64,000 bases of DNA from Gracilaria gracilis (lineage: Eukaryota; Rhodophyta; Florideophyceae; Gracilariales; Gracilariaceae): assembly GCA_030374805.1 (NCBI GenBank), contig JARGSG010000225.1, forward strand, positions 868,001-932,000, written 5' to 3'. This document shows, one piece after another, positions 57,643 to 64,000 of the stretch. How positions within the stretch are numbered: the first letter of the stretch is position 1; each line of letters begins with the position of its first letter. The translations under genes were made by a program, and so were the position numbers. A model generated the notes under the pieces. The model ran no database searches, had not been told where the DNA came from, and saw nothing but the letters and a program-made list of their open reading frames with translations.

Positions 57643-57651
57643 GAGATCATG

Positions 57652-57901
57652 GGGGGACGGAGAATCTACGGGCAGTGAGGTGCGTAGGAAATATGTGGTA
57701 GAACCTCCACATGTTTGTAAAGATTTTGGGAAGAACCTCCCTTTTACAATGTAACGCGTGCAGAACCTCCTTTCCAACCAACGCGAGCCAAGTAGCAAGA
57801 CCCTCCCTAGCTACGCTTCTGATTGGTACCGTGCCCTCCAGGCGTGACAACGGGAGCTTAAGACGCTGAAGTTTGAAAAAGTCCGCGCTTTCTTGCTGCA
57901 C
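57652..57901. repeat. Left terminal inverted repeat of the MULE
   Basis: 250 bp, reverse complement of 63098-63346, ending inward at TTGCTGCA. Open frames over it mirror those of the other end and are not genes. Confidence 0.95.
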
Positions 57902-58015
57902 CGCTAAAGAACCACGCTGTACGTTCCTTGCGCTGCACTGATCATCTCGTCAACCTCCGTAAACTACAGGTATGAACCATCTCCTCAAAACTTGTTCTTG
58001 AACACCGTTTATTGA

Positions 58016-61000
58016 TCACGAATACTGACTATCTGGATTATCTACTATGCTTAATGCTTTTTCTAGAGCCTGCGCTGGTGTCGCAATTTCTGACTCTGCG
58101 CATTCATCCCTTCTATGCCACGTTTTGCGTCTTTTCGCTGGTGTTTTGCGCTCGAGGAATGATTTCTTACGTTTTCGCGCTCTCCCACCGAGCCCCGCGT
58201 TGGGGTTAACAACCACCAATTGATCCGAAGCACCGAGCACATCTTTGACCTCCGAAGGAACCGGAACGGATGTTTGCGGGCGTGTCGGGTATTTTCCGGA
58301 GTTTAGAAGGGCTACCCCTTTTTCTAAGTACTCTTTAACGCTCTCAACTGCGACGTTTCCGTACGTGAGGGCAACGCGGTGCATCTGATCGCATAGAGCT
58401 TTGCAATCGGAATAGCTCACGTAAGAGGCCATCTCGTTCTTTTTGGATCCCTCGTTGTTCTCCGGTGCCTGTTCTCCTGCCGGTAACGATTTTGGCTGTG
58501 GGGAAAGGATGTTTTCATTGCCATTGTGTTCTTCTAATGTGGCTTCAAGTAGAGGTTCTGAATCTTCGGCGGTGGGTCCCATTGTGGCTCTCAGCCGCAA
58601 AATCTCCTGCAACGTCCAATTCTGTGGACCCCTAGACCAATACGGGTGCCAGAAGTGTTCAATACGATAGCGGATTGGAAGTTCGGTGACTACATATGGC
58701 CATCTATCGCAAACATCGCTGAAGGTCATGAACAAACGCGTTAGATGGCAGCATGGTATGCCCCATGCAGTTGTATTGCGGCAACTACAGTTTCCAACCA
58801 ACCGTTCGGGAGAGTCGGAGCTTTTGAGAAAGGCGTTGTACATTTCTGGATCCTGAGCGTTGAGGTTATGTGTCCTTTGTATCTTAAATACCACCAGCGG
58901 TTCCTCTGAAGACATGTCGATGTCTTCGAGGTCCAGATCGTAGTTGAAAGGCGCGTCTCGGGTGGCAATGACAACCGCGTCTACGACTTTGAAATACGGA
59001 GAGTATCGGACGCTGAGCTCGAGGAATTTGGTGATGCTGTACGGGGTGAATTGACGTACCATTCGGGATGAGGTCTGCGTTGTAAGAGGAAGTCCGGATC
59101 TGAGGAGCTTATTTCTTATTGTAGTATCACTCACTGCCGCCTTATTCCCACGTTCCGCTTTTAACCGTTCTGTTATATTGTTCATAACAATAGGGACCTC
59201 GGCGAATGGAACGTTCTTCGATAGAACATGGTGACGGTAACGAGAATGCGAAGACTCCGAGTAACCACTTCCTTGAAAGAAGAAGCGACGGGCACAGGCT
59301 TGGTCTTTGAAGCAGCGGATGAGCATTTCTGGGTTGTCGTGATAAAGGAATGTGTACCATCGCGGCATAGCAAGATTAAAGTTTGTGAAGTAACGCTGTT
59401 CGAAATTGGACCTAAGTTCATAAAATGCGTCCATACTCCTGCTTTGTCGGAGGTTGTGCAACGCCTCTCCCATTGTCTTTGCCCACCCCGACCGATTAAT
59501 TTTCTTGCACCACCGTTCTGTGTTGGGAGCTTGGTTCTTATTCAGGTGCCAGTCATCAAGAGTGATAGACGAAAAGGGAAACACCTGACGAAGAGCACCG
59601 ATTAGTGCTGTGCACTGATCAATGGCGAGGCAGCTCGGCGATATTCTAACGCATTGTTTAAAGCGTTGAAGAACCCAAACGAAACTCTCCATGGTTTCGT
59701 TCACGATGTACCCCATGAAAAATGTAGTCAACTGCCCATTGTTATCTCTCCCATTGATACTGACCAGTGGCAGATTGAAGCGATTGGCTACAGCCTTGCA
59801 GTCTACAGACACACCTGGCACAATTCCAAACCTTTCGTAGTCCGTAGCCCATTGTTCGAAACACCAGGCAATGTATTGTAATCCATCATCAGCACCAGTT
59901 CCGCAATACAACCTCGTCCTCCCATTCTGTGCCTGTAGTTGTATGAGGTTCGGATACAATCTTAAACACTCTTTCTCCTTCGGATGACAAGAGTCGGATA
60001 TGTATTTCAGGCGTTTGCGGAACAGGTTCTTGTCTACCTTGATGCCAAATTTATCTTCCACAGTGAGCACTGTGTTGTATTGAAGGTGTAAACCATGGCG
60101 CAAGTGATGAGCCTCCCGTGTCACCTGCGGTGGTAGCATTGTTCGGGTAGAGGATGTATCCGAACAATGATTGTGAAAGGATTTCGCAAAGTTTGCAGAG
60201 AATGCATTCATATCACTGCCAGGGGATACTCTAACTCGTTGCAGCCTAAACAAATACGGGCATTTATACTGCTCATTGTGGAAGAAAGAGCATTGCAAGT
60301 ACCCACGGCGTAGCACCTTTCGCCCATTCATCTCTGTATACCTCGAGTCCCGAATGAAGAGTTTAAAACCGAAGCTCTCCGCGATACACTGCAAATGCTG
60401 AAGGACCTCGTGCGATTCCGCACCTTCCATCTGCTCCAAATACGCAAGAAACCCGCGCCTCACGCACTCCTCATCTGTATAAGCTTCTTCATGTGACAGT
60501 TCGGACTCCTCATCACCCGTTGAATTACTTCGATCCTCCCCCAATTGACCATCATCTTCAGCTCGGAGCTCATCTTCCTGTGTCGGAAGTGGTACCTCGT
60601 CAGAAATCGAAGGTACAGAAGGTGCATTTGGCTTGAGACACAGAGTTAGAATTTTGTGGTATGAACAATAAGAGAGGTTCTAGTCTTACCGTGTTCAGAA
60701 ACGTGACCTTTTTCACGTTTCGCGAGGCAGTTAGGTCGATGACAGAATTGTCTTCAGAGCCTACTACTGAATTCCTACCGTTTCCCGCGCTCTCATCACC
60801 AATGATCTCTATGACATCCTGAACTTTAGAAAGTTGTGCATGGCGCTCCTCCTGCGTATGCATGTAATCGTCATCCTCCGATACTCGCCAGTTTCCAGTG
60901 AACCAATCTCGAAGGCCTTGGGGGCGACTGGGGATTACGCCTTCCATGAAATCTTCGTCGGAATTGAGTTCTTGTGAGTTCTTCTTTAATACTGGTGGAA

Positions 61001-62870
61001 GGTAGTGCACGAAGGGGACTCTAAACCCAGCAGAACAGTTCTTCATGATGGCCGTCTTCACGGCCTTCTTTCGTTTCTCCTTATTGTACCGCATGTCCAC
61101 CGACAGCCGCTCATGGTTGTGAACATTGAAATTAGAAACGATCCAACCTTTCCCGTCGATACGAGCTTTCGCCATAAAGGCAGCTTTACATCCACAGCCC
61201 GGATGTGTTTTCTTATACCTCAAACACCGCAGTCTCGCATTAAGCCTGTACACCCTTGAGCGTGTGACTTGCTTGCAGAATTGCAGGCCATATTCATAAC
61301 CTTCTCGTTCACATAGCTCATAGACATACCCAGGAAGATCGAACACATTTGCTTCTGGTCCATATCCTCGCTTCTTCTTATCCCCATCCCGAGCATTTTG
61401 TTTGTTTTCTCCACGTCCTCCAAGGTCATCGTCTGATATTGTCCCACCTTGTTCCGTCTTCAGTAGGGAACCGCCATCCTTCGAAACCGAAACGGGCACC
61501 GTAGCTGCCTTTCCACTGTTCTCGTTCACAACGCTGTGCTTCGCAAAAGCCTCAATCTCACCACCCAAGTTCTGTATAGCTTTATCCCCAATATCCTCTG
61601 CCCTACTATTTTCCGCGCTAAGCCGTGTAGTTCTACTAAGAACAGCAGATCTAGTTTGTCTTCGTCCGCTCCCATCATCCTTGGTCACCACATCCACAGC
61701 CTTGGGCTGAGTTCCCGATGACTCAACAGCTTTAACCCTGTCCATACGTCTCTGTTGAGACTCACGAGAGTGACGGGATGCATACACTCTCTCTCGGCGG
61801 CTCTTTTGCACTTCATCGACTGCGGCTGGGTCACTGACCGGAAGTATGTGTGACAGAGCCATGATAGCGGAGATACGCGCCTCGACACATGCCCAACGGT
61901 ACTGTTCGGTGAGATCCTTCTTGTGCCCTACGAGAAACTTTGCTTCTGGAATTACTCCCGTGGTACGCGCAAACTTCGTCATCATAGATAACACATATGC
62001 TCCGCAGCTGTGTGAATCGGTTTGTTTTGTATATCCTAGAACGTCGAGAATATAGTTTTCCTTCGGATACGTCCACAAGATCTTTTCCTTCTGAGTATGC
62101 TGAATCAGGCACGAAACCAGATGTCTACATTCTTTAGGACAATCCCACCCCAGACTATCACCCCAGTACATAGACCAACACCCGTGACTTGTTTTCTCCG
62201 CATAAAGCACTCCCCAGTGAACGGCATTTATGTTTAAAGGCACAATTACTTTTGAGACAGGTTCGGGACTTGGATACAATTTCTCAGTAAAGCTTGAGAC
62301 ATATCGCTGAAGAACCTCCACTTTCTCGACCCTATTCAATGTCCCAAATGCACGAGAATTGTGACTGATGCAGACACCGGAGTCAAACTGGATGAATAGA
62401 ACCCCACATTGAGGTTCCAGCTCGAATAATCCCGCTTGCAACAACACATTGCAGAACCATGTACCGGTTCTGCATGACTCCGTTATATTCACACCAACAA
62501 CACCTTTGGAATCTGTAGCGTTCTGAACTACTACAATTAAATGTACCCAAAGCCTTCGTAGCTCGTCAAAGCCTGGTGGGTTGACTCGGTCAAACGTAAT
62601 CCCAGTTTTCTTCGCAACATTCTTCAAAAACGATGATATGCGCGTCATGATCTTCTTAATATTTCGTATTTCTTCCGCAGTAAGCTTTCGATTACAAAGA
62701 TCCTTCGACTGCTCTAGTTCTCTCGCAGACTTCACTGGATTAAAATTGCAATCAACCTCATCTTCTGAGTCTTCGTTTCGTGGATCTAAAAAGCCAAAAA
62801 CGTAAGTCTCCAATGCATCTTGAGGGGGATAGTAGACCGAAGGATCGGAACCACTCGTTAGTGTTATCAT
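58016..62870 (-). CDS. MULE transposase fused to Ulp1 protease and FAR1 domains (spliced)
   Basis: Exon 1 is 62870-60690 (ATG at 62870), exon 2 is 60577-58016, and a 112-bp intron (60578-60689) has GTAAGA at its start and CACAG at its end. The join keeps the frame and gives about 1,580 residues. Exon 1 has a C48/Ulp1 peptidase: H218 in NINAVHWGVL, D238 in MYWGDSLG, Q283 and C289 in TKQTDSHSCGAYVL. A FAR1-like zinc region follows (CGCKAAF ... VSNFNVHNHERL). Exon 2 starts with a second FAR1-like region (LQCSFFHNEQYKCPYLF ... HNHC). The MULE core has VSVDCKAV (D248 of the second frame) and CLAIDQCTAL (D309) before WHLNKN. It ends with a SWIM finger (C-S-C ... C-C-H, residues 586-600). Confidence 0.88.
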
Positions 62871-63097
62871 ACGATGTTAACGGCGGGTTGGCGGGGGAAA
62901 GCGTCTTTGAATGATAAAGATCTTTGTTCGGCAAACAGCCGAGGATTATGGAAGGATGTACTAAAGCCGGTAGGCTCAGGCTTGGAGGGAATATGGCACG
63001 ATCTCAGTTATAGAACTTTTTGCGCACTCGAGCCGTCAGGCTCACGCTTGGATGTTTTCAGCGTCTTAAGCTCCCGTTGTCACGCCTGAAGGGCAGG

Positions 63098-63346
63098 TGC
63101 AGCAAGGAAGCGCGGACTTTTTCAAACTTCAGCGTCTTAAGCTCCCGTTGTCACGCCTGGAGGGCACGGTACCAATCAGAAGCGTAGCTAGGGAGGGTCT
63201 TGCTACTTGGCTCGCGTTGGTTGGAAAGGAGGTTCTGCACGCGTTACATTGTAAAAGGGAGGTTCTTCCCAAAATCTTTACAAACATGTGGAGGTTCTAC
63301 CACATATATCCTACGCACCTCACTGCCCGTAGATTCTCCGTCCCCC
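63098..63346. repeat. Right terminal inverted repeat of the MULE
   Basis: Reverse complement of the left end. Just inside it, 63059-63090 repeats about 32 bp of the TIR (GCGTCTTAAGCTCCCGTTGT and on), a partial internal duplication absent from the other end. Confidence 0.95.
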
Positions 63347-63355
63347 GAGATCATG

Positions 63356-63870
63356 GGAATACGAAAAGAACACCTATACTTCCCATGGTATCTTTGGTAC
63401 AGGGAATCAGAAAAGAAATACAAAAACAAGAAAGGCAAAGCTGTACAGGCCTCGGACACGGTCAATGCAAGAAAACCTCAACGTGGATATCTACGGATTT
63501 GTTGACCCTATCTTACCAAGGAAAACGCTACCTACCTTTGTTGATAACATTACATACAGGATAGATACAGACTTGCACGCAGAAAAGAACAGGGACCCAA
63601 ACTTAAATTGCTTTGGACTTGCAATCTGTACCGTTTCATACGTAATCAATATTTTGTTGCGTCAACGCAAGCACTGTTCGGGAGTTCATAGGCCCATTTC
63701 ATCACGTTTGTTTTGGTTTTGCGGGGCGCTAGTGGTTCGCTGTCGTAATTGCACCGAGTTCGATTTGCCAGGCTACGTCGAGGGCGAACTTCAACAAATA
63801 CCCGTCAGTTGCTCAGGACGCGATACCAATGAACACCCCGGACGCTTCGCATTCCTCACTGCTAACTCTT
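63356..63870. other. No gene; flank between MULE and ubiquitin-like gene
   Basis: Non-coding as far as can be seen. The long open frame over 63465-63917 has no recognisable family, overlaps the start of the ubiquitin-like frame out of phase, and is taken as spurious. It may contain the promoter, or an earlier exon, of the gene at 63871. Confidence 0.4.
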
Positions 63871-64000
63871 ATGTTCAATCGGAAAACGTACAAGGTTCCT
63901 ATAAGAAGGACTATTGAAGACTTGCAGACTGATATTGAGAAGGTTACAGGTATTCCACCCAAGGAACAAACAATCCTGATCAAAGGAAAGAAGTTCGTTC
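63871..64000 (+). CDS. Ubiquitin-like domain protein, 5' end only
   Basis: The ATG at 63871 opens a frame that runs to the window edge. MFNRKTYKVPIRRTIEDLQT continues as DIEKVTGIPPKEQTILIKGK. It follows the ubiquitin fold pattern: strand, T-(I/V)-x-DLK helix, G(I/V)-PP-x-x-Q, then L-x-x-x-GK. The usual first strand is short, so the true start could lie in an upstream exon. Ubl domains of this type occur in proteasome-associated phosphatases and deubiquitinases, but the rest of the protein is outside the window. Confidence 0.6.
   Translation, partial: MFNRKTYKVPIRRTIEDLQTDIEKVTGIPPKEQTILIKGKKFV

Larger units (their letters stand above)
57652..63346 (-). mobile_element. Mutator-like element (MULE) with Ulp1 protease, complete
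   Basis: Long terminal inverted repeats at 57652-57901 and 63098-63346 start GGGGGACGGAGAATCTACGG and are nearly identical over 249-250 bp. A perfect 9-bp target duplication GAGATCATG lies at 57643-57651 and 63347-63355, the length typical for Mutator. The single gene inside is on the minus strand and nearly free of damage, so this is the youngest-looking autonomous element in the window. Confidence 0.95.

Noticed and set aside
63097-63564. Open frames shared by 57647-57901 and 63097-63564
   Set aside because: They are translations of the inverted terminal repeat of the MULE, extended by chance into the flank.
63465-63917. 150-codon open frame before the ubiquitin-like gene
   Set aside because: No recognisable family, and it overlaps the convincing ubiquitin-like frame out of phase.
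1-64000. CRISPR arrays, tRNA and rRNA genes
   Set aside because: No regular spacer-repeat array, cloverleaf with intact anticodon arm, or rRNA signature was found on reading; a tRNAscan run would be decisive.

Overview
This window reads as nuclear DNA of a eukaryote with a repeat-rich genome and few introns. The mix is two chromovirus-type Ty3/gypsy elements, a short-LTR Ty1/copia element whose primer site fits a half initiator-tRNA, a Plavaka-like transposase, hAT, a Mutator-like element with a Ulp1 protease, a LINE and several MITEs. It fits a florideophyte red alga such as Chondrus; this is inference, and another alga or a fungus cannot be excluded. Most coding sequence is mobile-element sequence, much of it decayed. 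I saw no rRNA, tRNA or CRISPR.

Layout. 1-1149: no gene. 1150-8519: a complete but frameshifted Ty3/gypsy element on the minus strand, with TSD GAGAG and accessory ORFs at both ends. 8520-9628: GC-rich minisatellite. 9629-10165: small zinc-binding protein gene, with a MITE beyond its 5' end (10405-10694). 11347-25431: Plavaka-like transposase gene interrupted by a complete chromovirus (12457-23330, TSD ATCTC). That chromovirus carries a long antisense ORF and has itself been hit by a MITE (18830-19248). 25584-27487: broken coiled-coil gene on the minus strand, convergent with the transposase.

28934-37604 is the most unusual part. A minus-strand unit encodes a DNA N6/N4 methyltransferase (DPPY motif, then the SAM motif) with a SET-like C-terminal region, plus an upstream unknown gene. 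A divergent plus-strand unit encodes a ParB-like domain followed by a 2-oxoglutarate/Fe(II) dioxygenase-like domain. Between them lies about 2.3 kb rich in perfect and near-perfect hairpin repeats. Together they look like a degraded DNA/chromatin-modification cassette, possibly cargo of a KDZ/Plavaka-type element. 37904-38563 is a probable intact host gene (ketopantoate-reductase-like).

40251-45486: decayed minus-strand gene or genes resembling DUF6589 plus XPG-like nuclease proteins. 45861-50867: copia element (TSD AGGTG) with a second copy of the 18.8-kb MITE. 50873-57025: two hAT copies, the first split by a LINE (51378-53002, TSD TTTAACTGAA), the second by a possible solo LTR. 57652-63346: complete Mutator-like element with 250-bp TIRs, a 9-bp TSD and a spliced Ulp1-FAR1-transposase gene. 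63871-64000: start of a ubiquitin-like-domain gene.
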